Assembly: GCF_903915725.1 (NCBI RefSeq)
Contig: NZ_CAIWTY010000018.1
Span: 33,604-97,603 of the forward strand
Origin: an uncultured Rhodopila sp.
Lineage (GTDB): Bacteria; Pseudomonadota; Alphaproteobacteria; Acetobacterales; Acetobacteraceae
Reading direction: 5' to 3'
DNA: 64,000 nt
How positions within the stretch are numbered: the stretch's first letter is position 1; each line of letters opens with the position of its first letter. The translations under genes were made by a program, and so were the position numbers. The notes beneath the pieces were generated by a model, which ran no database searches, had not been told where the DNA came from, and saw only the letters and a program-made list of their open reading frames with translations. This document shows positions 33,514-43,470 of the stretch, piece after piece.

Positions 33514-36500
33514 ATGTCGCTGCTTCGGCGCTTCAATCCGTACGGGCTTGCCGATGCGGTCGTGGACGCGCTGTCCACCGGCCGCGACGGCGTGGTGGCG
33601 GACCTTTTAGACGTTATCGAAACGAATATCGGCAGGCACCCGGTGCAGCACGCGATCGTCGTGGCGCCGCGGGGCTTCGGCAAATCGTTTCTGATGCGTT
33701 TGGTGCAGAACCGGCTGCGTGAAAAGACGAACGTCGCGCTGGCGCTGCTGCCGGAGGAGCAGCGGAACGTCCGCCGATCGTTTCTTTTGCCCGATGAAAT
33801 TCGCCGCGTATTTGAGCAACGCCCGGCGGCGGATGTGCGGGTCCGCTGGTCGGAGGAGGCGGCGGCCTGGGAGTCCAGCGTCAAGGCGCTCGATGACGCG
33901 ATCGAGGCGAGGCTCGGACCGGATGGCCTGCTGGTCGTGGCGCTGGAGAACTTCGACCTGCTCCTGGCGACGGTATTTCGCGACGACGAACCGCAGCGGC
34001 TGTTGCGCGGATGGCTGACGCGGGAATCCGGGCGGATCATGCTGCTGGCGACGGCGACGCGCCCGGTAGACGATACTTATGCGCAACCATTATTTCAGGC
34101 CTTCACCGCGTTCCACCTGCCATTGTGGACCGAGGATGATTGCCTGCTGTTCTTCGATCGGGTGCGTGCGCGGGAAGGCGGCCCGGCGATGACGGATCGC
34201 GAAAAAGCGCGCGCCCGCGCGATTTCGATCTTCGCCGGCGGCTCACCACGCATTGCGACCGTGCTGTATGAAGTCCTGTCCAGCGGATCCGCGCTGACAG
34301 CCGCCGCGCTGCTCGACGAACTGGTGGACGAACTCTCGGACTACTTCCGAAACCGTATCGATCGGCTGAGTCCGCGGGCGGCGGATGTCATCGATACTTT
34401 GTTGCGCACGGGCGAACCGAAATCGCAGAGCCACCTGGCCGAGCTGCTGGGCGAATCGCAAAGCCGCGTGGCGGAGGTCTTCCGCGAGTTGCTGGCGGAC
34501 CAGTTTCTGCGCGGGACCCCGTCGGTCCGCTCGCGGGTGACGCTGTATCAGGTGACGGACCGGCTGCTGGTGCATTTCTACCGGACGCGTTATTTCGATC
34601 CCGAACGCCGCGTCAGTCCCCTGGAAGCGATCGCCGAATTCCTGTCGGAGTTCTTCGATTCGGACGAGAAGCAAGCGGAAACAGAACGCCTGCGCTTGGA
34701 GGGTCGTGATCGCGATGCCACTGTCATGGCCGGGCTGTCGCGTGCGCGCTCGCCGGACGCGGTCCTCCGTGCGCCGATCGACCCTGGAGAGAAGGGCTTT
34801 CTGCGACGGCGCCGCGCCGATCACCAATGGTATGCGGTCCATCGGGACGGCGACGGGCGAGTCGCCTTCTCGGTATGCGCCCGCCTGCTCGATGGAATGG
34901 GCGACTCCGCCGAGGTTGAGGTAGCGGAAGCGATCCTGGACGAGCTGGAAACCGAAACGGCGATCCGGAACGATCCGGTCTGTCGTGCGATGATTTTGCG
35001 CTGGCGCGGCGATATCCTGCAAGGCCGATCGGCTCACACCGCCGCCATTGCCACTTTGCGCGACGCTCATGCTTGCGCGGAAGACGCCGGGTGTCGCCGC
35101 GAGCAGGCCTTGGCGCTACGCTTTATCGGCTGGAGCCAGGTTGAACTCGGGCAACACGCGGAGGCCATCGCCACGCTGCGCGAGGCGCTCACCCGCGCCG
35201 AGGCGGCGGGCGACGTCCGGGAACAAGCCGTGGCGCTACGCCAGATCGGATGGAGCCAGGGCGCACTCGGGCAGCACGCGGAGGCCATCGCCACGCTGCG
35301 CGAGGCGCTCACCCGCGCCGAGGCGGCGGGCGACATCCGGGAACAAGCCGTGGCGCTAGGCTGTATCGGCTTCAGCCAGGGGCAACTCGGGCAGCACGCG
35401 GAGGCCATCGCCACGCTGCGCGAGGCGCTCACCCGCGCCGAGGCGGCGGGCGACATCCGGGAACAAGCCGTGGCCCTACGCCTTATCGGCTGGAGCCAGG
35501 GGGAACTCGGGCCGCGCGCGGAGGCGATCGCCACGCTGCGCGAGGCGCTCACCCGCGCCGAGGCGGCGGGTGACGTCCGGGAACAAGCCGAGGCGCTGCG
35601 CCATATCGGCTGGAGCCAGGGGCAACTCGGGCAGCGCGCGGAGGCCATCGCCACGCTGCGCCAAGCGCTCACCCGCGCCGAGGCGGCGGGCGACATTCGG
35701 GAACAAGCCGCGGCGCTACGCCTTATCGGCGGAAACCAGGGCGATCTCAGACAGTACGCGGAGGCCATCGCGACGCTGCGCGAGGTGCTCAACCGCGCCG
35801 AGGCGGCGGGCGACGTCAGAGGACAAGCCGACGCGCTATGCCAGATCGGCTGGAACCAGGGCGCACTCAAGCAGCACGCGGAGGCCATCGCCACGCTGCG
35901 GGAGGCGCTCACCCGCGCCGAGGCGGCGGGCGACGGCAGGGAACAAGCCGAGGCGCTACGCTGTATGGGCTTCAGCCAGCAGCAACTCGGGCAGCACGCG
36001 GATGCCATCGCCACGCTGCGCGAGGCGTTCACCCGCGCCGAGGCGGCCGGCTATGTTCGGGGACAAGCCGAGGCGCTGCGCCATATCGGCCGGAGCCAGG
36101 GGCAACTCGGGCAGCACGCGGATGCCATCGCCACGCTGCGCCAGGCGCTCACCCGCGCCGAGGCGGCGAGCGACATCCGGCAACAAGCCGAGGCGCTGCG
36201 CCATATCGGCTGGAGCGAGGGGAAACTCGGGCAGCACGCCGAGGCCATCGCCACGCTGCGCGAGGCGCTCACCCGCGCCGAGGCGGCGGGCGACGGCGGG
36301 GAACAAGCCGAGGCGCTGCGCCATATCGGCTGGAGCCAGGGCCAACTCGGGCAGCACGCGGAGGCCATCGCCACGCTGCGCGAGGCGCTCATCCGCGCCG
36401 AGGCGGCGAGCGACGGCGGGGAAGAAGCTTCCAGAATAGCTTCCGAGATAGGCTTTGTGATTTGGCGCGCCAGACAAGCGCGGCAAACAGTCCGGCACAC

Positions 36501-37149
36501 CCCGGCGATACTGGACGTGTTGCTGTCGTCGGGTCGGCAAAAAAAGGGTAGTTTGCGCCCAGCCGCTTTGTACTTTGACGATGTGATGGCGCTATCGACA
36601 CGTTCCGGCGAATTTGCCGAAACGTGGCGCACGGCGCTCAGCGCCGCCGACGTGTTGGCGGATCGGGCGAACGCAGCCGGGATGGCGGTCGCCGACGAAG
36701 TGTGCCGGATTGCCGCGGCCACCGGACGGGCCGCGGGCTACGCCGCCGCGGCCTCAGTCATCAATACCCTTGCGCCGGAAGCCCTTATGCCGCCGGGCGA
36801 GGGACTGACCGCGACTACAGTGTTGCGGGAAACCGTAAACGCCCTCGCCAGGACCCTCGCCGACGCCGCCCTGCTGCGCGATCTCACGGACCTGCTGGAC
36901 AGGCTGCTGCCGGACGGGCTCGCAACAGAGCGCGCTCTGATCCGTGCCCGGATCCTGGACCTCGAGCACCCGAACGATGCGGCCGCCCTGGAAGGCGTCG
37001 ACCCGGACATCGCAGCCGCCGTTCGGCGACTGCGTGGCGAAACCGATCCGGAGGTGCTGTTCCGCCGCAACGCCGGCCGGACACAAGCCGCCACGGGCGC
37101 GCCGAAGGCCGGGAGCAAGGGAAGGACGCGGCGCAGAAAGGAAAGCTGA
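33514..37149 (+). CDS. ATPase / winged-helix / TPR-array protein, second gene of the system
   Basis: A 1211-residue protein. An N-terminal P-loop ATPase has Walker A VVAPRGFGKSFLM (G54-K57-S58) and a variant Walker B, LLVVALENFDLL, with E145-N146 in place of D-E. A winged-helix region follows (SPRAADVIDTLLRTGEPKSQSHLAELLGESQSRV, ~288-322). Residues ~509-969 are an array of about twelve 40-residue TPR-like units with consensus AEAIATLREALTRAEAAGD and a GWSQGQLGQH second helix. A 240-residue helical C-terminus ends in a basic tail (KGRTRRRKES). Architecture is that of a STAND-like sensor: NTPase switch plus repeat ligand-recognition domain. Ligand and output are unknown. Confidence 0.85.
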   Translation: MSLLRRFNPYGLADAVVDALSTGRDGVVADLLDVIETNIGRHPVQHAIVVAPRGFGKSFLMRLVQNRLREKTNVALALLPEEQRNVRRSFLLPDEIRRVFEQRPAADVRVRWSEEAAAWESSVKALDDAIEARLGPDGLLVVALENFDLLLATVFRDDEPQRLLRGWLTRESGRIMLLATATRPVDDTYAQPLFQAFTAFHLPLWTEDDCLLFFDRVRAREGGPAMTDREKARARAISIFAGGSPRIATVLYEVLSSGSALTAAALLDELVDELSDYFRNRIDRLSPRAADVIDTLLRTGEPKSQSHLAELLGESQSRVAEVFRELLADQFLRGTPSVRSRVTLYQVTDRLLVHFYRTRYFDPERRVSPLEAIAEFLSEFFDSDEKQAETERLRLEGRDRDATVMAGLSRARSPDAVLRAPIDPGEKGFLRRRRADHQWYAVHRDGDGRVAFSVCARLLDGMGDSAEVEVAEAILDELETETAIRNDPVCRAMILRWRGDILQGRSAHTAAIATLRDAHACAEDAGCRREQALALRFIGWSQVELGQHAEAIATLREALTRAEAAGDVREQAVALRQIGWSQGALGQHAEAIATLREALTRAEAAGDIREQAVALGCIGFSQGQLGQHAEAIATLREALTRAEAAGDIREQAVALRLIGWSQGELGPRAEAIATLREALTRAEAAGDVREQAEALRHIGWSQGQLGQRAEAIATLRQALTRAEAAGDIREQAAALRLIGGNQGDLRQYAEAIATLREVLNRAEAAGDVRGQADALCQIGWNQGALKQHAEAIATLREALTRAEAAGDGREQAEALRCMGFSQQQLGQHADAIATLREAFTRAEAAGYVRGQAEALRHIGRSQGQLGQHADAIATLRQALTRAEAASDIRQQAEALRHIGWSEGKLGQHAEAIATLREALTRAEAAGDGGEQAEALRHIGWSQGQLGQHAEAIATLREALIRAEAASDGGEEASRIASEIGFVIWRARQARQTVRHTPAILDVLLSSGRQKKGSLRPAALYFDDVMALSTRSGEFAETWRTALSAADVLADRANAAGMAVADEVCRIAAATGRAAGYAAAASVINTLAPEALMPPGEGLTATTVLRETVNALARTLADAALLRDLTDLLDRLLPDGLATERALIRARILDLEHPNDAAALEGVDPDIAAAVRRLRGETDPEVLFRRNAGRTQAATGAPKAGSKGRTRRRKES
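35041..36420 (+). repeat. In-frame 120-bp tandem repeat array (TPR coding)
   Basis: The block GAGGCCATCGCCACGCTGCG recurs at exactly 120-base spacing from 35161 to 36361 (11 copies, two with GATGCC); a diverged first unit starts at 35041. Some adjacent half-units differ by a single base over 60, and the differences concentrate in the GW/F-SQ-x-LG helix. Such near-identity at silent positions shows recent unit duplication or gene conversion and predicts copy-number variation between strains. Confidence 0.95.
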
Positions 37150-37294
37150 AAATCGCCGAGTGACATTCGATGTCCCGCCCGTTGCCGCATGCGGGCGAAC
37201 GGACGAGACGCCGAGCGGGCACCGGCTGAGGTCTTGATCAGGATCGGTGTCCGCCCGGGCGCGCCGAGATTGCATGCAACAGATCGATCCGCAT

Positions 37295-37358
37295 GAGAAA
37301 TCTATATCGCCTTCCTCGACCGCCGCGCGCGTGACGTGCAGGCTGTCGTCTACGCGAC
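37295..37358 (-). pseudogene. groEL: Rearranged groEL scar
   Basis: Bases 37295-37310 match the last codons of groEL (38142-38157), and 37310-37356 match an internal segment (38559-38606) at about 45 of 47 positions, joined directly with about 400 bp missing between. This is a third groEL-derived piece, at the right-hand side of the island. No function; it records a recombination event. Confidence 0.75.
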
Positions 37359-37439
37359 ACGGGCGTGGCGGCCCGTTGCATCCGGAGCAACTCGTAGCTA
37401 CACTAATGGCGCTACAAATCGAGATCGGCGGAACAACCG

Positions 37440-37739
37440 GTGGCGCGATGGAGTTGGGACCCGGAAAAGGCTCGGACAAACCTGTTGAATCACAAGGTCA
37501 GCTTCCCGCTGGCCGAACGGATCTTTGGCGACCCCGGGATCGCGACCAGGTTGGATCCCTATCCGCACGAGGAACGATGGCAGTCGGTCGGGAAGCCGAG
37601 CGCGGACAGCCACGTCACGCTGTTCGTGGTGCATACCGAACCCGTGAGTCAGCCGGACGGAGAGGAAGAAGGCAGGATCATCTCGGCCCGGCGGGCCACA
37701 CCGCATGAAAGGAGGGCTTATGAAGAAGGGCAATTCTGA
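37440..37739 (+). CDS. brnT: BrnT family toxin
   Basis: A 99-residue RelE-fold-like ribonuclease toxin of the BrnT family. The pattern WSWDPEKARTNLLNHKVSFPLAERIFGDP at the N-terminus, EERWQSVG in the middle and IISARRATPHERRAYEE at the C-terminus is diagnostic. The likely start is GTG at 37440. Its 3' end overlaps the brnA antitoxin gene by 20 bases. In known pairs the BrnTA complex represses its own promoter. Confidence 0.92.
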   Translation: MARWSWDPEKARTNLLNHKVSFPLAERIFGDPGIATRLDPYPHEERWQSVGKPSADSHVTLFVVHTEPVSQPDGEEEGRIISARRATPHERRAYEEGQF

Positions 37740-38019
37740 TCCGCTGCCGCCCGATCTGGCGGCGGAACTGGCAACTCTGGAAGCCATGCCTGACGACACG
37801 ATCGACACCTCCGACATCCCGGAGGTGCGGGACTGGTCCGGGGCCGTGCGCGGGCAGTTCTATAAACCAAGGAAGTTGCAAAAGACCTTGAGGATCGATG
37901 CCGACGTGCTGGCCTGGTTCGAAGCCCAAGGCCCCGGACATCTTACGCGCATGAACCAGGCCCTGCGGGCAGCGATGCTTAGGGAGATTCGGCGCAAGAA
38001 GAAGGGCGAGGCGGCGTAG
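37720..38019 (+). CDS. brnA: BrnA family antitoxin
   Basis: A 99-residue antitoxin of the BrnA family (DUF4415-type RHH). The N-terminal half binds toxin (PDDTIDTSDIPEVRDWSGAVRGQFY). The DNA-binding part is KTLRIDADVLAWFEAQGPGHLTRMNQALRAAML. The ATG at 37720 has an AGGAGGG Shine-Dalgarno embedded in the brnT coding end; an upstream ATG at 37705 is less suited. About 60 bases downstream lies the groEL terminator of the opposite strand. Confidence 0.92.
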   Translation: MKKGNSDPLPPDLAAELATLEAMPDDTIDTSDIPEVRDWSGAVRGQFYKPRKLQKTLRIDADVLAWFEAQGPGHLTRMNQALRAAMLREIRRKKKGEAA

Positions 38020-38079
38020 GTTTCCACAACTTCCAGGAATGTTTGTTCTTGGACGTTGCCGATGTGCCGCTCACCGAAC

Positions 38080-38111
38080 GAAAACGGGCCGCACCCTTCC
38101 GGATGCGGCCC
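38080..38111 (-). terminator. groESL operon terminator
   Basis: On the minus strand GGGCCGCATCC-GGAA-GGGTGCGGCCC is followed by GTTTTCG. Eleven-base stem with one wobble pair. It is identical in core to the terminator after the truncated copy at 30690. It may also stop brnTA transcription from the other side. Confidence 0.85.
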
Positions 38112-38140
38112 GCTTTGCGTCGTCAGCGCGAAGCGAAGGA

Positions 38141-39820
<1,680 letters not shown>

Positions 39821-39843
39821 TCAGAAGGCCGGAGCGTTAGCGC

Positions 39844-40158
39844 TCAGGCGGCCTTTTTCTTGGAAGCGGAGGCATCGATGATGCCCATGATGTCGGACTC
39901 CTTCATGATCAGGAGCTCCTCGCCATCGAGCTTCACTTCGGTGCCGGACCACTTGCCGAACAGGATGCGATCGCCGGCCTTGACGTCGAGGGCGACGAGA
40001 TGGCCCTGGTCGTTGCGGGCGCCCGGGCCGACGGCGATGACTTCGCCTTCCATCGGCTTTTCCTTGGCGGTGTCGGGGATGATGATGCCGCCGGCGGTCT
40101 TTTCTTCGGCGGTCAGACGCCGGACGACAACCCGGTCATGCAGGGGACGGAAAGACAT
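39844..40158 (-). CDS. groES: Co-chaperonin GroES (10 kDa)
   Basis: A 104-residue GroES with the conserved start [33 protein letters not shown] (mobile loop) and the [30 protein letters not shown] end. It is slightly longer than usual because of an ASASKKKAA tail. First gene of the groESL operon; two CIRCE-type inverted repeats lie 88-178 bases upstream of its ATG. Confidence 0.98.
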   Translation of the reverse strand: MSFRPLHDRVVVRRLTAEEKTAGGIIIPDTAKEKPMEGEVIAVGPGARNDQGHLVALDVKAGDRILFGKWSGTEVKLDGEELLIMKESDIMGIIDASASKKKAA

Positions 40159-40245
40159 TTTGACGCTCCTGAGTGCGATCTCAACCAGTTATTGATCGGA
40201 TTGCCAACACCGAACCCGGGCCTCCGATGAGCACCCGGTCGATTG

Positions 40246-40272
40246 TTAGCACTCCCCGGTCGGGAGTGCCAG
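40246..40272 (-). promoter_or_regulatory. CIRCE element 1 (HrcA operator)
   Basis: TTAGCACTC, nine bases, GAGTGCCAG (plus-strand reading). The left arm matches the CIRCE consensus exactly, the right arm in seven of nine positions, with the canonical nine-base spacer. It should place groESL under HrcA repression and heat induction. Confidence 0.93.
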
Positions 40273-40309
40273 CGATGTATCCCCGTGCCGGCTGGAAGTC
40301 AAGCATTTG

Positions 40310-40336
40310 GCAGCACTCTTTTGCGATGAGTGCTAA
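40310..40336 (-). promoter_or_regulatory. CIRCE element 2 (HrcA operator)
   Basis: GCAGCACTC, nine bases, GAGTGCTAA. Here the right arm is exact and the left arm differs at two positions. The two CIRCE elements are 64 bases apart (about six helical turns) between divergent groES and usg, so cooperative HrcA binding or control of both directions is possible. Confidence 0.88.
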
Positions 40337-40457
40337 GCGGCTGAAATTGTTGTGTTTCTTGTTGCATAGGGCGGGACTTGTCCGACATGATCCGGTCATC
40401 GGCCGGCATCTTTTTCGTCAGGCCGCAGGCGCGCTCGGGAATGGAGGCAGGATACCC

Positions 40458-40718
40458 ATGAGCCTTGTTCGGCAGTTGCAGAATTACCGGTTGACCACCG
40501 CGGAGATCCTTTACCACCTGCCGGACCATCCGGCCTTGCTGCAGACATACATCTGGCAAGACCTTGACATCGCGCCGCAATATCCCGTCCTGAACAAGTT
40601 TCTGGAATTCTGGAGGCGGGAGATCGAGGGGAACTTGCATTCGGTGCGGGTGGCCTCGGCCAAGCTGATCAACCCCGGCAAGGTCCGGCACGCCGAGGCT
40701 CTGTTGCACCTGCACTGA
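40458..40718 (+). CDS. usg: Usg protein
   Basis: An 86-residue alphaproteobacterial protein of the Usg family, historically described as a probable subunit of phosphoribosylanthranilate isomerase, with no firm biochemical role. The family core is complete: YRLTTAEILYHLPDHPALLQTYIWQDLDIAPQYPVLNKFLEFWRREIEGNLHSVRVA. The ATG at 40458 has GGAGG at good spacing; longer in-frame starts run through the CIRCE region. Divergent from groESL. Confidence 0.92.
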   Translation: MSLVRQLQNYRLTTAEILYHLPDHPALLQTYIWQDLDIAPQYPVLNKFLEFWRREIEGNLHSVRVASAKLINPGKVRHAEALLHLH

Positions 40719-40848
40719 CGCTCGCGTTCCGGCCGGGCCGCTGCGGGCCTGATGATCCCGGCGGCCGTAGCTGCGATTCGGGCGAACCAAAACGGCAACC
40801 TGCGCGCGAACTGCTTCATAAACCGCCGTGCATGCCATATGATGCGCC

Positions 40849-41934
40849 ATGCCCTTCGACGTGCACGAATTTCCCGGCGCCTCCCGCATGGATCGCGCGG
40901 CGGGGCGCAAGAACCGCCGGATCGTCGCGATCTGGCTGTTTACCGTCGCCGCCATGATCATGGTGATGATCGTCCTCGGCGGCGCCACCCGCCTGACCGG
41001 TTCCGGCCTGTCGATCATGGAGTGGGCGCCGCTGATGGGCGCGCTGCCACCGATGTCCGATGCGGAATGGCACCGGCTGTTCGCGCTGTATCAGCAGATC
41101 CCGCAATACAATCTGGTTAATGACGGTTTCGGGCTGGACGGCTTCAAGCGGATCTTCTGGCTGGAATGGACGCACCGGCTCTGGGGCCGCCTGATCGGCG
41201 CCGCTTTCCTGCTGCCTTTGGTCTGGCTCGTGGCAACCGGCCGAATCGAGCGGCGGGTGCTGCTGCGCCTTGCGCTGCTGTTCGTATTGGGCGGGCTGCA
41301 GGGCGCCGTCGGCTGGTTCATGGTCGCATCCGGTTTCGAGCCGGACTCCACCGCCGTATCGCCCTATCGGCTGGTCATCCATTTGGCGCTGGCCCTTATC
41401 CTCTATTCCGCCATCGTCTGGTCGGCATTGTCGCTGCTGCATCCAGTCGGCCGGCGCATGCCGAAACCGCGGGCGCCAAGGGGGCTCGCCTGGGTCTGTC
41501 TGGGGATGGTGTCGCTGACGATCGTCGCGGGCGGGTTCGTAGCCGGCCTGCACGCCGGACTGACCTACAACACGTTTCCGCTGATGGATGGACAGATCGT
41601 GCCATCCGGCTATGCGTCACTGCACCCGCTGCTGCGCAATTTGACCGAGAACATCGCCGCGGTGCAGTTCGATCACCGCCTGCTGGCCAGCCTGACGCTG
41701 CTCACGGTCACGGCGATGGGGGCGCTCGGGCCTTATTTCGGATTGTCGAAAGGCTTGTCCGCCTGCCTGCTCGCCGCGGTCGCCTGCCAGTTTATCCTGG
41801 GCGTGGCCACCTTGCTGTTCGTCGTGCCCGTGCCGGTGGCGACCGCCCATCAGGCCGGCGCCGTCATCCTGCTGACCGTCGTCCTGATCGTGCTGCACCG
41901 CCTGATGCACGGGCAGCCGCGAACGCTCGCCTGA
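40849..41934 (+). CDS. ctaA: Heme A synthase (CtaA/COX15, alphaproteobacterial type)
   Basis: A 361-residue inner-membrane protein with about eight transmembrane segments that oxidises heme O to heme A for cytochrome aa3 oxidase. Conserved histidine-containing helices are seen: GGATRLTGSGLSIMEW after TM1, FWLEWTHRLWGR, VIHLALALILYSA, VQFDHRLLA and VATAHQAGAVILL. It does not carry the paired cysteines of the Bacillus type. No oxidase subunits are adjacent. Confidence 0.95.
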   Translation: MPFDVHEFPGASRMDRAAGRKNRRIVAIWLFTVAAMIMVMIVLGGATRLTGSGLSIMEWAPLMGALPPMSDAEWHRLFALYQQIPQYNLVNDGFGLDGFKRIFWLEWTHRLWGRLIGAAFLLPLVWLVATGRIERRVLLRLALLFVLGGLQGAVGWFMVASGFEPDSTAVSPYRLVIHLALALILYSAIVWSALSLLHPVGRRMPKPRAPRGLAWVCLGMVSLTIVAGGFVAGLHAGLTYNTFPLMDGQIVPSGYASLHPLLRNLTENIAAVQFDHRLLASLTLLTVTAMGALGPYFGLSKGLSACLLAAVACQFILGVATLLFVVPVPVATAHQAGAVILLTVVLIVLHRLMHGQPRTLA

Positions 41935-42016
41935 TCAGAACGGCTGCACGATGGTGGTAGCCAAACGCCCTGCAGCATCCCATCTTGCTCCCAGCCATTA
42001 GTAAGGATCGCCCTCC

Positions 42017-43456
42017 ATGAGCGCCATCGCCGCCACCGACAAGCTGTTCTTCGAGCGTGCCGACGCCGCCCTCGATCAGGCCGCCGCCGCCGCCATCCTG
42101 GAACAGGCCCTGCGCGGCAGCGACGACGGCGAGCTGTTCCTGGAATACCGGGAGAACGAATCGATCAGCCTCGACGACGGCCATATCCGCACGGCAAATT
42201 TCGATTCCGGCATGGGCTTCGGCCTGCGCGCGGTGGCCGGCGAGGCGACCGGATACGCCCATTCCGGCGAAATCTCGGAAGACGCGCTGCGCCGGGCGGC
42301 GGCGACGGTGTCGGCGATCTCCGCCGGACATTCGGGCACCGTATCCGAACCGCCCCGGGCGACCAATTCCCGGCTGTATTCGGACGCCAACCCGCTGAGC
42401 CTGATGGATTTTTCCGCGCGCACCTCGCTGCTGGGGGAGATCGACGCCTATGCGCGCGGCAAGGACCCGCGCGTCAAGCAGGTGATGGCCTCGATCAGCG
42501 GCGAGTGGCAGGCGGTGCAGATCATCCGCCCCGACGGCACCCGCGTTGCTGATCTCAGGCCCCTGGTGCGGCTCAACGTGTCCCTCGTCGTCGAGCAGAA
42601 CGGCCGCCGCGAGACCGGCAGCCACGGCACCGGCGGGCGTTTCGCCTATGATTTCGTCACCCGGGAAAGCAGCTGGCGCGGCGCGGTGGATGAGGCGCTG
42701 CGCCAGGCGCTGGTGAACCTGGAAAGCATCCCCGCACCAGCCGGCGAGATGCCGGTGGTGCTCGGACCGGGCTGGCCCGGGATTCTGCTGCATGAGGCCA
42801 TCGGTCACGGGCTCGAGGGTGACTTCAACCGCAAGAAGACCTCCGCCTTCTCCGATCTTCTGGGCAAGCGCATCGCCTCGCCCGGCGTCACCGTCGTCGA
42901 TGACGGGACCATGGCCGATCGGCGCGGGAGTCTGACGGTGGACGATGAGGGAACGCCGACGAACCGCACGGTGCTGATCGAGGACGGCATCCTGGTAGGG
43001 TATTTGCAGGATAGGTTGAATGCGCGGCTGATGGGCATGCCGGCAACGGGCAACGGGCGGCGGCAGTCGTACGCTCATGCGCCGATGCCGCGCATGACCA
43101 ACACGGTTATGCTGGGCGGCGAGCACACGCCGGAGGAGATGATCAAGTCGGTGCAGCGCGGCATCTACGCGGTGAACTTCGGCGGCGGCCAGGTGGATAT
43201 TACCTCCGGCAAGTTCGTGTTCTCCGCCAGTGAGGCCTACATGATCGAGGACGGCAAAGTCGGCGCGCCGGTGAAAGGCGCCACGTTGATCGGCAACGGC
43301 CCCGACTCGCTGACCAAAGTCCAGATGATCGGCAACGACATGGCGCTGGACCCGGGTATCGGCACTTGCGGCAAGAGCGGGCAGGGCGTGCCGGTGGGGG
43401 TCGGCCAGCCGACGCTGAAGCTGTCCGGACTGACCATTGGCGGCACGGCTGCCTGA
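42017..43456 (+). CDS. tldD: Metalloprotease TldD
   Basis: A 479-residue TldD, which with TldE (PmbA) forms a zinc protease acting on unfolded or leader peptides. The metal-binding motif LLHEAIGHGLEGDF (HExxxH) is present, with the C-terminal cysteine GIGTCGKSGQGVPVGVGQPTLKLSGLTIGG block. An ATG at 42017 follows a short intergenic gap from ctaA. The TldE partner is not in the window. Confidence 0.97.
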   Translation: MSAIAATDKLFFERADAALDQAAAAAILEQALRGSDDGELFLEYRENESISLDDGHIRTANFDSGMGFGLRAVAGEATGYAHSGEISEDALRRAAATVSAISAGHSGTVSEPPRATNSRLYSDANPLSLMDFSARTSLLGEIDAYARGKDPRVKQVMASISGEWQAVQIIRPDGTRVADLRPLVRLNVSLVVEQNGRRETGSHGTGGRFAYDFVTRESSWRGAVDEALRQALVNLESIPAPAGEMPVVLGPGWPGILLHEAIGHGLEGDFNRKKTSAFSDLLGKRIASPGVTVVDDGTMADRRGSLTVDDEGTPTNRTVLIEDGILVGYLQDRLNARLMGMPATGNGRRQSYAHAPMPRMTNTVMLGGEHTPEEMIKSVQRGIYAVNFGGGQVDITSGKFVFSASEAYMIEDGKVGAPVKGATLIGNGPDSLTKVQMIGNDMALDPGIGTCGKSGQGVPVGVGQPTLKLSGLTIGGTAA

Positions 43457-43470
43457 TTCCCCCCTACCCT

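Noticed and set aside
35067..36032. A 321-codon minus-strand open frame, and other long frames, across the TPR repeats
   Set aside because: When a 120-base unit is free of stops in a frame, all its copies are; the plus-strand frame has TPR motifs, a start, and continues the ATPase. The other frames are by-products of the repeat.
35041..36420. CRISPR-like periodic array
   Set aside because: Units are contiguous, 120 bases, in frame and coding, without unique spacers between short repeats.
30690..38140. Integrative element with identifiable integrase
   Set aside because: No integrase, transposase or recombinase gene is present between the groEL copies, so only a recombination origin can be argued.
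40173..40457. N-terminal extension of usg through the CIRCE region
   Set aside because: It would translate both operators; the ATG at 40458 has a good Shine-Dalgarno and matches the length of Usg proteins.
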